Both the position numbers and the translations under genes were made by a program. Below the pieces are notes generated by a model. It was given only the letters and a program-made list of their open reading frames with translations. It did no database searches and was not told the DNA's origin. Positions 53,141 through 62,717 of a DNA stretch of 64,000 nucleotides are shown here, piece after piece. Position 1 is the first letter of the stretch. Every line of letters starts with the position of its first letter. Origin of the DNA: Aquimarina acroporae (GTDB taxonomy: Bacteria; Bacteroidota; Bacteroidia; Flavobacteriales; Flavobacteriaceae); assembly GCF_023195925.1 (NCBI RefSeq), contig NZ_JALPRE010000013.1, positions 62,001 to 126,000 of the forward strand, written 5' to 3'.

Positions 53141-53203
53141 AGTCCGAAAAGTTTGAATTTCAAATTATTCGGACATAGACCCTTTAATACACACCTACAT
53201 TCG
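53141..53203 (+). promoter_or_regulatory. dyad operator plus -7 box, copy 5
   Basis: The dyad is at 53141-53175 (arms GTCCGAA and TTCGGAC, inner TTTGAA-T-TTCAAA). It is followed on the plus strand by 20 nt and TACATTCG (53196-53203), as TAnnTTyG. The lipoprotein ATG lies 26 nt beyond. Unlike copies 1-4 it faces the plus strand, in line with its gene. Confidence 0.75.
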
Positions 53204-53229
53204 CATCATAAACCAAACATTAATATATT

Positions 53230-53706
53230 ATGAAAACACAAAAATTTAAACATTTTGCATTAGTATGCGTTACAGTTTTGATGGCGTCGTGCAGTAAAAC
53301 AGATCTTGCCGATGCAGATGAGACTCAGGCTTTAGAACAAAAAGAAAAAGTAGAACTTGTAGAAACACCAGATGACAAAAACTTTGTTGCAATTGGTCTG
53401 GCACCGGGTATTTATGGTAATTCTAATGTAGACGCTTGGGATAGTGAAACCTACAGTTATATCTTAACTCAGGCAGAACTCAATGCAGTTCCTAGCCATT
53501 TAAGGAGGTTTAGGGTAAAATTTGACAAGTGGGTTGGAGCCTGGGCAAACCAAGCCACTTATAACAACCAACCTAGCACAGTAACTGCAAAATTTCCTTC
53601 TGGTAACACAAGTGTATCTTTATACAGGATTGGCTTTCAGATGTACAACAAAAACACAGGGCAAAATTATGCACAAGTCTGGAAAATGGTTCAGGTGAAT
53701 AATTAA
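53230..53706 (+). CDS. hypothetical lipoprotein of the dyad regulon
   Basis: A protein of 158 residues. The signal is FKHFALVCVTVLMASCSKTD with a Cys at about residue 22. The mature protein has an acidic stretch (ADADETQALEQKEKVEL) and a beta-rich domain with many Tyr, Asn and Trp (YGNSNVDAWDSETYSYILTQ; WVGAWANQATYNNQPSTVTA). No family recognised. It carries dyad copy 5 in its promoter, though 45 kb from the others, so it is predicted to respond to the same signal. A terminator follows. Confidence 0.7.
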   Translation: MKTQKFKHFALVCVTVLMASCSKTDLADADETQALEQKEKVELVETPDDKNFVAIGLAPGIYGNSNVDAWDSETYSYILTQAELNAVPSHLRRFRVKFDKWVGAWANQATYNNQPSTVTAKFPSGNTSVSLYRIGFQMYNKNTGQNYAQVWKMVQVNN

Positions 53707-53730
53707 AATGATTCAGTTTTAAGAGGGAGT

Positions 53731-53764
53731 AGCCCGATCCAAAATAATTTGGATTGGGCTATTT
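53731..53764 (+). terminator. terminator after the dyad-regulon lipoprotein gene
   Basis: AGCCCGATCCAAA (53731-53743) and TTTGGATTGGGCT (53748-53760) pair with a single mismatch around four bases, followed by ATTTT. It lies 24 bases past the stop. Confidence 0.85.
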
Positions 53765-54037
53765 TAATAGCTATCAAGTAGATATACATAAAATTATTCA
53801 TCTAAAAAAGAAGCAATCACCCCATATTTGGTGAGGTAATAATACCTTTTTTAAAAGGAAACCATAAAAAGTATCGTATTTTTTCTATAAACAACTAATT
53901 ACCAAAACATTGATAAATAAAGGCTCACAAAGCACATTGTTAATTTGTTAATATTTTTTTAACCTAAGTAGGGTGATGGAATCGCTATAATCCCATACCT
54001 TGCGCTACGCAAAAAATCACACAAACAATTAGTTGTC
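53765..54037. other. spacer before the large T9SS protein (331 bases in all, 53707-54037)
   Basis: No gene is supported on either strand. It contains a small hairpin TTGCG-CTA-CGCAA (about 54000-54012) 25 bases before the ATG, which may lie in the leader. No dyad of either type occurs here. Confidence 0.4.
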
Positions 54038-57000
54038 ATGAAATTAAAATTACTTTTAATTCCATTCTTCATATCATGTTTTATGGGGATTCAGAATGGA
54101 ATATCACAATCTGTGTTTATTAATGAATTGCATTATGATAATGCAAGTAGCGATGTAGATGAAGCTATCGAAATCGCAGGAGCTGCAGGAACCAACCTAA
54201 CGGGATGGAGCTTGGTATTGTACAACGGTTCGAATAGTTCTGCATACAATACAATTGCACTTACCGGAACAATTACCGATCAGCAAAATGGGTTTGGAAC
54301 CGTAATCGAAGTTCTTCCTTCAAACGGATTACAAAATGGAGCTCCAGATGGTCTTGCGTTGGTAGATAATACCAATACTGTTGTTCAGTTTTTGAGTTAT
54401 GAAGGAGTAATTACAGCCGCCGATGGTCCTGCTGCAGGTTTAACAAGTACCGATATAGGAGTTTCTGAATCGAGTAGCACGCCTGTAGGAGCTTCACTTC
54501 AACTTTCTGGAAACGGAACTACCGCTGCAGATTTTGTTTGGGAAGTTACCACAGCAAATACCTATGGAGCTGTAAACACTAATCAAGTATTTGGAACACC
54601 AGTAGTAATTCCTGTAATTAACGAATTTGTTTTTAATCACACCGGATCAGATACTGATGAATATACTGAGGTGCTCGCTGCACCAGGAACAGACCTAAGT
54701 GAATATTGGATATTAGAAATTGAAGGTGATAGCAATGCCGCTGGTACTATTGACGAAGTGATTCAATTAGGAACTACCGATGTAAACGGATATTTTACTA
54801 CTCCTTTTGGAAGCAACACCTATGAAAACGGTACGGTCGCTTTACTTTTGGTGAAAAACTTTACAGGAACTGTAGGAGAAGATTTAGACACCAATGATGA
54901 TGGTGTTTTTGACACTACTCCATGGGAAGAAATTATAGATGATATAGGTGTAAATGATGGTGGAGCCAGTGATGTTAACTATGCTTCTGTAACTCTGGCT
55001 CAATCTTTTGATGGCAGTACGTTTACTGTTGGTGGAGCGTCAAGATTTCCAAACGGTACCGATACTGATACCGATACAGATTGGACCAGAAATGATTTTG
55101 ATGGTAGCGGATTACCTAGTTTTCCTGGAGTAGCAGCTGAACCAGGAGAGGCTGTGAATACGCCAAACCGCGAAAATGTAGTAATAGAAGATGGTGGTGG
55201 AGAAGATCCTGTAATTGTGATCAATGAGATCGATGCAGATACCGATGGTTCTGATGTGTTAGAATTCGTAGAACTATATGATGGCGGAGTAGGAAACACT
55301 TCTTTAGACGGTTTGATTGTGGTATTCTACAACGGATCGAACAACCAAAGTTATGCAACTTATGATCTTACTGGTTTTGCAACCAATGCCAATGGGTACT
55401 TTGTTTTGGGTAACACAGATGTTGCTAATGTAAGTATCACTTTCCCAGGAAACGGTTTACAAAACGGAGCTGATGCAGTAGCACTTTATCAAACAGACGC
55501 AGCAAGTTTTCCTAATGGAACTTTAGTTACTACAGATAATTTGATAGACGCTATTGTGTATGATACCAATGATAGTGATGACGCAGAATTATTAGTGCTC
55601 CTTAATGCTGGAGAGCCGCAGGTAAACGAAGATGATAAAGGAGATAAGAACTTTCACTCTTTACAGCGTTTCCCTAATGGCTCTGGAGGTTTAAGAAACA
55701 CTACTAGCTATACACAAGCCATAGCGACTCCGGGAACTGCAAATACTAATGCTACCGAAGTTGTAAACTTAATAATTAATGAAATTGATGCCGATACCCA
55801 GGGTTCTGATGTTTTAGAATTCGTAGAGCTATACGACGGAGGAGCTGGAAACACACCTCTAGATGGATTTGTATTGGTAAATTATAACGGAAGTAATAAC
55901 ACTAGTTATAATGCTTTTGACCTTGATGGATTCACTACCAATGCAGAAGGATATTTTGTAATTGGTAATGCTGATGTTGCTAACGTGAACTTAGTAGTTC
56001 CAGGAAATAGTTTCCAGAACGGTGCTGATGCGGTAGTTCTTTATTTTGGAGATGCAAGCAGCTTCCCCAACGGAACAGCAGTAGTTACTGAAAATATTAT
56101 TGATGCAGTAGTATATGATACCAATGATTCTGACGATGCAGAATTATTAGTACTATTAAACCCTGGTCAACCTCAACTTAACGAAGATGTTAACGGAAGT
56201 AAAGACGGAGAGTCGCTTCAACGATCACCAAATGGTCAGGGAGGAGCTCGTAATACAGATTCTTATGTAGCAAAAGCTCCAACCCCGGGTACAGATAACG
56301 ACGGTGTTATTGTAACCCCTGGGGAACCAATTTCTATTGCAGAAGCAAGAGCTAGTTCAGAAGGAACTCCTGTAACTATTGCAGGTGTACTAACAGTAAC
56401 CGATAGTTTCAACGGTCCTGCATTTATTCAAGATGCAACTGGTGGTATAGCTGTTTTTGATGAGCAAGTTCAAGCCAATGCAGCATTAAAAGTAGGAGAC
56501 TCGATTACCGTAACCGGAGTTAGAGCAGCCTTTAATGATCAAGTACAAATAAGTGGTGTAGTAGAGGTTGTGAATAACGGGCTTCCACAAAACCCAATCA
56601 TAGCCCAAGATATTACTTTGGCAGAACTAGCAAATCACCCAGGAGAATTGGTGCGTGTGGTAGACACTTCGTTCCCTAACCCAGGAGATCTACTGTTTGG
56701 AAATTCTAACTTCACTTTAACCGACGCAAGCGGAACAGGTGAGTTAAGAATCGATAATGACGTAGAAGCTATCGTGGGTAAAGTACAACCTGTTACCTGC
56801 CCTGAAATTACAGGAGTTGTAGGACGTTTTAGAGAGTTCTTCCAGTTATTACCAAGACAAGAATCAGATATCCCATGTGCGGTAGAATTTATTCCTCCTG
56901 GAGATACAGTAGGATTCCCAAAAGAAGATACTTTTGATGTTGTAGCATGGAATATAGAGTGGTTTGGAGACGAAAACAACTCTCCTGTAGGTCAAAACCC

Positions 57001-58651
57001 AATGTCTGATGCCATTCAAAGAGATAGTACGGCAACTGTTCTTCAAAGATTAAATGCAGATGTGTATGCAGTAGAGGAAATAGCAGACGATGCTTTATTT
57101 GCTGAGTTGGTAGCACAATTACCAGGTTATGATTATATCCTTTCAGACGCTACTTCTAACCCTGGAGGAACCCCTCCATTCCAGAAAGTTGGATTTATTT
57201 ATAACACCGAAACCGTTTCTGTGGTTAATACACGACCAATGTTTACCTCTATTCACCCATTGTATAATGGTGGTGACGACTCTGGTATTGCAGATTACCC
57301 AAATGAAACATCACGTTTCTTTGCAAGTGGTAGACTTCCGTTCTTGATGACAGCCGATGTTACTATAAACGGAGTAACAGAACGTATCGATCTTATTGCT
57401 TTACATGCAAGAGCTAATAGTGGTAATGACGCTCAAGGTAGATATGACATGCGTAAGTATGATGTTGAGGTATTAAAAGACTCTCTCGATGTTAATTTTG
57501 CAAACAACAAAGTAATCTTATTAGGAGATTACAATGATGATGTAGATGAAACTGTAGCCGATATTCCTTCAACTATATCAAGTTTCCAAGAGTATGTAGA
57601 TGATAATGAAAACTATACCATCGTTTCTTCTGCGTTAAGCGAAGCCGGATTGCGTTCTTTTGTATTCAGAGAAAATATGATCGATCATATTGCGATCACC
57701 AATGAGCTTGATGAGGCGTATATCGAGAACTCGGTTACGGTACACTATGAAGTTTATGATAGCGATTATGCTTTTACCACTTCAGATCACTTCCCGGTTT
57801 CGGCGAGATTTTTATTAGAGCCTGAATTTGTAGATAACGAATGTGCCGGAGCTGCTGTAGTATCTTTTGAACAAGGACGAAGAAGAGATGGTAGAAGAGT
57901 ATCTAGATATAGAAGTAGACCTTCAAAAGCCCTTGGAAACCCAAGAGAAAGAAGGTTCTTTAACTTTGTAAGTTTAGGATTTGGAGGTTCGATCACTATA
58001 GAGTTGAATAATGAAATTTTTGACAATAAAGACAGCAACGAATTTGCAGTATTCGAATCTACGGGGTTCTTCGACAACGTTCCTTGTCAATATTTCCCAG
58101 AATCTGCAGAGGTATTTGCTTCTCAGGATGGAGTAGAGTTCTTTTCATTAGGAACAACTTGCCAGGATGGAGAGTTCGACTTAGCAGCTGGAAACCTTCG
58201 TTCTGCAAAATATATAAGAGTAGTAGATATTAGCGATAAAAACATCTTCCCTTGGTTTGCAGATGGCTATGATCTTGATGCTATTGTTTGTTTAGAAAAC
58301 GGGAAAAGCTTAATTAACAAGCAGAACATTTTGTTGGCGGAAGCTCCAACAGCGCTTGAAAGTGAATTACTTGAAGAAGAGTTTGGTCTTGAAGAAATAC
58401 AAATGTCTGTTGCACCAAACCCAGTAAAAGATCAATTATTTGTAGAGTTTAATACCTTCATAGAAAGTGATATCGATGTTGTTATCACCAATGTAACGGG
58501 ACAAACGGTATTTACGCAAACGATTCGTCTTAACGCTGGACAATCTAAGCTGGCAGTGGATATGGCCCGTTATCCTAAAGGGTTCTACGTTGTAAATGTA
58601 AAAGACACCAAAGGTAGTTTTACTACGGTACAAAAGATTGTTAAACAATAA
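54038..58651 (+). CDS. T9SS-secreted multidomain protein: lamin-tail, OB-like and EEP nuclease domains
   Basis: A protein of 1537 residues with a signal peptide (LLLIPFFISCFMGIQNGIS). Four lamin-tail-like (LTD) units cover residues about 23-190, 190-385, 395-575 and 580-755; units 3 and 4 are close tandem duplicates. Residues about 765-950 are an OB-fold module (EARASSEGTPVTIAGVLTVT, ASGTGELRIDND). The EEP nuclease domain follows (970-1270): VVAWNIEWFGDENN, VEEI, LLGDYNDDVDET, TSDHFPVSA. A discoidin/Sbi-like region and a T9SS type A domain (APNPVKDQLFVEFNTF to VQKIVKQ) end the protein. Predicted to be an extracellular nuclease such as ExeM-like enzymes. A strong terminator follows. Confidence 0.88.
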   Translation: MKLKLLLIPFFISCFMGIQNGISQSVFINELHYDNASSDVDEAIEIAGAAGTNLTGWSLVLYNGSNSSAYNTIALTGTITDQQNGFGTVIEVLPSNGLQNGAPDGLALVDNTNTVVQFLSYEGVITAADGPAAGLTSTDIGVSESSSTPVGASLQLSGNGTTAADFVWEVTTANTYGAVNTNQVFGTPVVIPVINEFVFNHTGSDTDEYTEVLAAPGTDLSEYWILEIEGDSNAAGTIDEVIQLGTTDVNGYFTTPFGSNTYENGTVALLLVKNFTGTVGEDLDTNDDGVFDTTPWEEIIDDIGVNDGGASDVNYASVTLAQSFDGSTFTVGGASRFPNGTDTDTDTDWTRNDFDGSGLPSFPGVAAEPGEAVNTPNRENVVIEDGGGEDPVIVINEIDADTDGSDVLEFVELYDGGVGNTSLDGLIVVFYNGSNNQSYATYDLTGFATNANGYFVLGNTDVANVSITFPGNGLQNGADAVALYQTDAASFPNGTLVTTDNLIDAIVYDTNDSDDAELLVLLNAGEPQVNEDDKGDKNFHSLQRFPNGSGGLRNTTSYTQAIATPGTANTNATEVVNLIINEIDADTQGSDVLEFVELYDGGAGNTPLDGFVLVNYNGSNNTSYNAFDLDGFTTNAEGYFVIGNADVANVNLVVPGNSFQNGADAVVLYFGDASSFPNGTAVVTENIIDAVVYDTNDSDDAELLVLLNPGQPQLNEDVNGSKDGESLQRSPNGQGGARNTDSYVAKAPTPGTDNDGVIVTPGEPISIAEARASSEGTPVTIAGVLTVTDSFNGPAFIQDATGGIAVFDEQVQANAALKVGDSITVTGVRAAFNDQVQISGVVEVVNNGLPQNPIIAQDITLAELANHPGELVRVVDTSFPNPGDLLFGNSNFTLTDASGTGELRIDNDVEAIVGKVQPVTCPEITGVVGRFREFFQLLPRQESDIPCAVEFIPPGDTVGFPKEDTFDVVAWNIEWFGDENNSPVGQNPMSDAIQRDSTATVLQRLNADVYAVEEIADDALFAELVAQLPGYDYILSDATSNPGGTPPFQKVGFIYNTETVSVVNTRPMFTSIHPLYNGGDDSGIADYPNETSRFFASGRLPFLMTADVTINGVTERIDLIALHARANSGNDAQGRYDMRKYDVEVLKDSLDVNFANNKVILLGDYNDDVDETVADIPSTISSFQEYVDDNENYTIVSSALSEAGLRSFVFRENMIDHIAITNELDEAYIENSVTVHYEVYDSDYAFTTSDHFPVSARFLLEPEFVDNECAGAAVVSFEQGRRRDGRRVSRYRSRPSKALGNPRERRFFNFVSLGFGGSITIELNNEIFDNKDSNEFAVFESTGFFDNVPCQYFPESAEVFASQDGVEFFSLGTTCQDGEFDLAAGNLRSAKYIRVVDISDKNIFPWFADGYDLDAIVCLENGKSLINKQNILLAEAPTALESELLEEEFGLEEIQMSVAPNPVKDQLFVEFNTFIESDIDVVITNVTGQTVFTQTIRLNAGQSKLAVDMARYPKGFYVVNVKDTKGSFTTVQKIVKQ
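55211..56310 (+). repeat. tandem duplication of a lamin-tail unit inside the large T9SS gene
   Basis: Two consecutive units of about 185 codons (55211-55770 and 55771-56310) share most residues: NEIDADT, GSDVLEFVELYDGG, NGADAV, ASFPNGT and YDTNDSDDAELLVLLN occur in both. The nucleotides are partly diverged at third positions, so the duplication is not recent. Confidence 0.75.
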
Positions 58652-58672
58652 CCATCAATTTTGTTTAAATGT

Positions 58673-58707
58673 AAAAGGCCGGATGTTGATCATCCGGCCT
58701 TTTTTTA
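58673..58707 (+). terminator. strong terminator after the T9SS nuclease gene
   Basis: AAAAGGCCGGATG (58673-58685) and CATCCGGCCTTTT (58691-58703) pair perfectly around TTGAT and are followed by further T. It lies 22 bases past the stop and also near the end of the convergent protease gene. Confidence 0.92.
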
Positions 58708-58725
58708 TAATTAAATACTTTGATA

Positions 58726-60348
58726 TTACTTCAGTATCTCGTCGTATTTGTTTTTGTTATTTAAGATCTCTTTACTTTTTTCAATTTCTGGATTGTGAGT
58801 TACATAATAGTTATATAATCCTTCTCTATAGAAATAACGCTTTATAATTTCGTCGGTAAGTAAGTTAACTATCTCCTTTTTGTGGGTGTCTAATGCCTTT
58901 TCTTTTGATGCTTTGATCGAAGCTAATAAAGTATTATACCCTGACTCAATGTCTTTGTCCAGTTTTTCTCTATGTGCAATTTGAAGCGCTTTTTCGAAAG
59001 ACCTTTCGGTTTCAGTCTCAAAGCTAAAATCGCTTTCTTTTACGAACTTTTTAAAGTCTTCATAGTCCTTATCGGTAAATTTAAAGTCCTGCGCCTTTTG
59101 CAATTGGTGAGAGTAATAGTATTTGGTACCGTAGCTAAAAATGGCATCAGATTTTAATAATGCTGTAGTAATCTTGCTAAACTTTGAAGTTTCTAATTCT
59201 ATGTCTGGTTGTATACCTCCTCCATCATATACCGTTCTTCCATTTTTTGTTTTAAAAGCTTTAAAATCTTTTTCATCGATTCTCACCGCATTATTGTCTT
59301 TATCTCTATTCCAGTAATCTAAGGCTTGAATACATCTTCCGCTTGGCGTATAATATCTCGAAATAGTGATTTTCAATTGTGTTCCGTAGGTTAGTTTTTT
59401 AGGTCTTTGTACCAATCCTTTACCAAAACTTCTGGCACCAATAACCACTCCTCTATCCAAATCCTGAATACTACCAGCTACAATCTCACTAGCCGATGCA
59501 CTTCGACCATTTACCAAAACCACCAATGGTATTTCGATATCAACCGGGTTCTTTTTGGTGGTGTATTCTTTATTATATTTTTTCACTACAGACTTTGTAG
59601 TTGTAATTAATTCACCTTTGGGAACAAAAATATTGGTTACGTTTATAGCCTCACTCAATAAGCCTCCAGGGTTTCCTCTTAGGTCTAATATAATTTTGTC
59701 GGCTCCCTTTGCTTTTAGGTCTTCTAACGCGCTAATTGTTTCGGAAGAGGCTTTGCTATTAAATTTTGACAATACAATATATCCGGTGTTGTCGTCTAAC
59801 AGTGTGTAAAAAGGTACAGCATCTACTTCTATTTCTTCCCTGGTTAGTACCGTGTTCTTTGTTTGCCCCTGTCGTTTGTAAACAATATCCACAGAAGTGC
59901 CACTAGCTCCTTTTAAAAGCTCTCCTGCGTCTTCTTTAAAATCTGCTACTTTAACGTCTCCTATCTGTATAATTTCATCTCCTGCTTTAAGACCAGCTTT
60001 ATCGGCAGGATAATCCTTATATGGCTCGATAATGATAATTTTATCATTTATGGTTTTTACCGAAGCACCAATTCCTGTGTATTCTCCTGCATTTCGAATT
60101 TTGGAAGCCTCTACATCTTGTTCATTCCAATATTTGGTATACGGGTCCAAATCATCGAGCATTGCCTTTATTGCCGTATCCATTAATTCTGCCGGATTGG
60201 TTTCATCAACATAATTCATGTTTAATTCTTTAAACATGGTAGTAAAAATTTCGATTTGCTTTGCAATCTCAAAAAAATCAGACTTAAAGCTTACTGTCGA
60301 TAATAAAATAACAACAGCAATTGCAGGATAGATGATTCTCTTTTTCAC
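58726..60348 (-). CDS. ctpA: S41 family carboxy-terminal processing protease
   Basis: A protein of 540 residues with an N-terminal signal/anchor (MKKRIIYPAIAVVILLSTVS). A PDZ domain is seen at about residues 85-165 (GIGASVKTINDKIIIIEPYK, DKAGLKAGDEIIQIGDVKV). The S41 core follows: DLRGNPGGLLSEAINV, catalytic Ser in NGRSASASEIVAGSIQD, and Lys in ARSFGKGLVQ. The C-terminal 190 residues are helical. It cleaves proteins from the C-terminus in the periplasm. It follows rnpA by 37 bases, an arrangement seen in other Flavobacteriaceae as I recall. Confidence 0.92.
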   Translation of the reverse strand: MKKRIIYPAIAVVILLSTVSFKSDFFEIAKQIEIFTTMFKELNMNYVDETNPAELMDTAIKAMLDDLDPYTKYWNEQDVEASKIRNAGEYTGIGASVKTINDKIIIIEPYKDYPADKAGLKAGDEIIQIGDVKVADFKEDAGELLKGASGTSVDIVYKRQGQTKNTVLTREEIEVDAVPFYTLLDDNTGYIVLSKFNSKASSETISALEDLKAKGADKIILDLRGNPGGLLSEAINVTNIFVPKGELITTTKSVVKKYNKEYTTKKNPVDIEIPLVVLVNGRSASASEIVAGSIQDLDRGVVIGARSFGKGLVQRPKKLTYGTQLKITISRYYTPSGRCIQALDYWNRDKDNNAVRIDEKDFKAFKTKNGRTVYDGGGIQPDIELETSKFSKITTALLKSDAIFSYGTKYYYSHQLQKAQDFKFTDKDYEDFKKFVKESDFSFETETERSFEKALQIAHREKLDKDIESGYNTLLASIKASKEKALDTHKKEIVNLLTDEIIKRYFYREGLYNYYVTHNPEIEKSKEILNNKNKYDEILK

Positions 60349-60385
60349 TGGTTTTAAAATTTTAGTTTAGTATCCTTAAGATATA

Positions 60386-60763
60386 CTATTCTGATACTAA
60401 TTCTCGTTCCACAAATTTCTGTAATATCCCTTTTATTTTTGATTCAATAATCCTGTACTCTGTCATTTCTTTGCCAGAATATAAGAACATAAAAGTGAAT
60501 TGATGAGTAGTGTTGCGTACAATATACTTATTTTTTCGATAACATTCACGCATCAAGCGCTTTATACGATTACGATCTACTGCGCTCTTAAAATGGCGTT
60601 TACTTACTGATACACTAACTTTTACAGGTACCTCATCATTAAAACTAGTTTTTCTATACACCAACCTAACCGGGTATTTGGCTATAGATTTCCCTTCAGA
60701 AAATAAAAGTTCTATTTCTGTCTTACTTTTTAGTCGTTCATTTTTACCTAATGTGGCCTTCAT
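60386..60763 (-). CDS. rnpA: ribonuclease P protein component
   Basis: A protein of 125 residues. The RnpA hallmark RNR motif is present in SAVDRNRIKRLMRECYRKNK, with GKNERLKSKTEIELLFSEGK at the N-terminus and the strand VKVSVSVSKRHF. It is the protein cofactor of RNase P in tRNA 5' maturation. The L34 gene rpmH, adjacent in many bacteria, is not here. A -7-like TACTTTTA (60788-60781 on the minus strand) lies just upstream. Confidence 0.94.
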   Translation of the reverse strand: MKATLGKNERLKSKTEIELLFSEGKSIAKYPVRLVYRKTSFNDEVPVKVSVSVSKRHFKSAVDRNRIKRLMRECYRKNKYIVRNTTHQFTFMFLYSGKEMTEYRIIESKIKGILQKFVERELVSE

Positions 60764-60816
60764 ATTTCCTGTTCCTGGGGTAAAAGTAAGGATAAGATTT
60801 TATACACCGTTCATTA

Positions 60817-60850
60817 TAAAAAAACCGGCTTTAACCAATATTAAAGCCGG
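60817..60850 (-). terminator. terminator of the M1 peptidase gene
   Basis: CCGGCTTTAA (60825-60834) and TTAAAGCCGG (60841-60850) are perfectly complementary around CCAATA; on the minus strand T7 follows. It ends the peptidase transcript before rnpA. Confidence 0.92.
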
Positions 60851-60876
60851 AGGTACTATATTGTAAAAAATACTTC

Positions 60877-62706
60877 TTAATTCGAATACGTATTATTTGT
60901 AGGATTAATATCTGCCATAGTTCTGGTGATATCTATCTTAATAGATTTAATCTGAGACATTGGTTTGGTAATCTCAACATCGTATGTAGGGTGGGTCCAA
61001 GGCCAATCTAGCAATTGCGTTCTTTGTATAGAAGGAATAGGATTGTCTTTTTCACCTCTCATCATTCGAATTGGTATGTAAAAAGACTCTATATTACCAT
61101 CGCTATACTCAACATATAGGTCTACAGGCATCGGTATTTGACCAATGCGCTCCAAAGTAATTTTTGTTTTATTATTCTCTTCCGTCACTTCTTTAATTCC
61201 GTAGTCTATCGTATTTGTAGTTTGCGTCCATTCATTTAGATACCAATCTAATTGAACTCCAGAAACCCTTTCGGCTACTCTTTTAAAATCATTTGGAGTA
61301 GGGTGTTTAAACTTCCAGTCTTGGTAATATTTTTTTAGTGTTTTGGCAAGGTTGTCTTCTCCTATAACATATCCTAATTGAGAGAGAAAAACGGCTCCTT
61401 TTGAATATGCAGATGCTCCATAGGCAGAGTTATGTCCAAAACGGTCGGCCTGTGTAGTTTGTGGCTGCTCTATTCCTGATAGTGCTAATTGAATATACCC
61501 TTGATACACTCCTTTTAATGAATTTGGGTTGTTTTGTTTCATAACCTCATTCATTGCTAATGTTGAAATGTAAGTAGTAAACCCTTCATCCATCCATTCG
61601 TGTTTTGCCTCATTGGTTGCTAAGATGTGCTGAAACCAGGAATGTGCCATTTCGTGTGCGGTTACCCCCACTAAACTTCCAAAACTGCGTTCTCCGGTAA
61701 TAAGGGTACACATTGCATATTCCATTCCGCCATCTCCTCCTTGTAAAACCGAATATTGATCATAGGGGTACTTGCCTATATGCTTACTAAAATACTGCAT
61801 CAATTCTACCGTTTTAGGCTGTAAGTCTTTCCAATTATCAATAATGTCAGGATTATTCTTATACAAGAAATGAAGGGTTGGCCCATCTGGAACTTTTACA
61901 GTATCATGAATGTATTCAGGGTCTGCAGCCCAAGCAAAATCATGTACATTAGGCGCTTTAAAATGCCAGGATAGTTTTTTTCCTTTGCTTTTTACTTTGG
62001 TTCCTTTTGTTTCATATCCATGACCTACCTCATCAGGATTTTGTAGATATCCTGAACCTCCAACTACATAATCCTTGTCGATGTTTATGGTAACATCAAA
62101 ATCTCCCCACACTCCATGAAACTCTCGAGCAATGTAAGGGTCGGCATGCCATCCTTCAAAGTCATATTCTGCCATTTTTGGGAACCACTGGGTCATCGAT
62201 AGTGCAACTCCTTCTTTATTATTTCTTCCGGAGCGACGAATCTGCTTCGGAACCTGCCCTTTAAATTCCATAGAAAAAGTAACCTTTTCTCCTGGAACAA
62301 TAGGCTTATCCAGTTCTACTTCTAACACCGTTCCTGCCAGATCATACGTTACCGGTTTTCCATTTTGGAATAAGGAAGAAACTTTGATAAATCCAACTTC
62401 AGAAGGAGTTAGTTTACTAATTCTATCTTGTACTCTAGGATCTGGATCTGGTAGATTACGGGAACGTACGTCCATCTCACTACCCGGTTGAAATGCATTA
62501 AAATAAAGGTGATAATACACTCTGGTTAACGTATCGGGAGAATTATTGGTATAGATTAGTTCTTGTGTTCCATCATACTGGAAATTCTCCACATCCATAT
62601 CCACATTCATAGTGTATTCTGCTCTTTGCTGCCAATACGAAGTATTGTTTTGTGCACATACCGCACAAGCAACAAAAGAAAAAACTAAGGCAATTTTTTT
62701 ATACAT
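60877..62706 (-). CDS. M1 family metallopeptidase
   Basis: A protein of 609 residues with a signal peptide (ALVFSFVACAVC, then AQNN). The zinc site is His351-Glu352-x-x-His355 in HEMAHSWFQ, with Glu374 in NEAKHEWMDEGFTTY, exactly the 18-residue spacing of M1 enzymes. The upstream GGDGGMEYAMCTL corresponds to the GxMEN exopeptidase motif in altered form. The N-terminal beta domain covers about 230 residues. Predicted periplasmic or surface aminopeptidase. The S8 protease gene is 11 bases upstream, so both are one operon. Confidence 0.92.
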   Translation of the reverse strand: MYKKIALVFSFVACAVCAQNNTSYWQQRAEYTMNVDMDVENFQYDGTQELIYTNNSPDTLTRVYYHLYFNAFQPGSEMDVRSRNLPDPDPRVQDRISKLTPSEVGFIKVSSLFQNGKPVTYDLAGTVLEVELDKPIVPGEKVTFSMEFKGQVPKQIRRSGRNNKEGVALSMTQWFPKMAEYDFEGWHADPYIAREFHGVWGDFDVTINIDKDYVVGGSGYLQNPDEVGHGYETKGTKVKSKGKKLSWHFKAPNVHDFAWAADPEYIHDTVKVPDGPTLHFLYKNNPDIIDNWKDLQPKTVELMQYFSKHIGKYPYDQYSVLQGGDGGMEYAMCTLITGERSFGSLVGVTAHEMAHSWFQHILATNEAKHEWMDEGFTTYISTLAMNEVMKQNNPNSLKGVYQGYIQLALSGIEQPQTTQADRFGHNSAYGASAYSKGAVFLSQLGYVIGEDNLAKTLKKYYQDWKFKHPTPNDFKRVAERVSGVQLDWYLNEWTQTTNTIDYGIKEVTEENNKTKITLERIGQIPMPVDLYVEYSDGNIESFYIPIRMMRGEKDNPIPSIQRTQLLDWPWTHPTYDVEITKPMSQIKSIKIDITRTMADINPTNNTYSN

Positions 62707-62717
62707 GACGTAAAAAA

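Noticed and set aside
3350..53175. The five dyads as REP/MITE-like dispersed repeats or terminators
   Set aside because: All lie upstream of genes with an identical 20-nt gap to a -7 box, none follows a gene end with a T-run, and flanks are unrelated.
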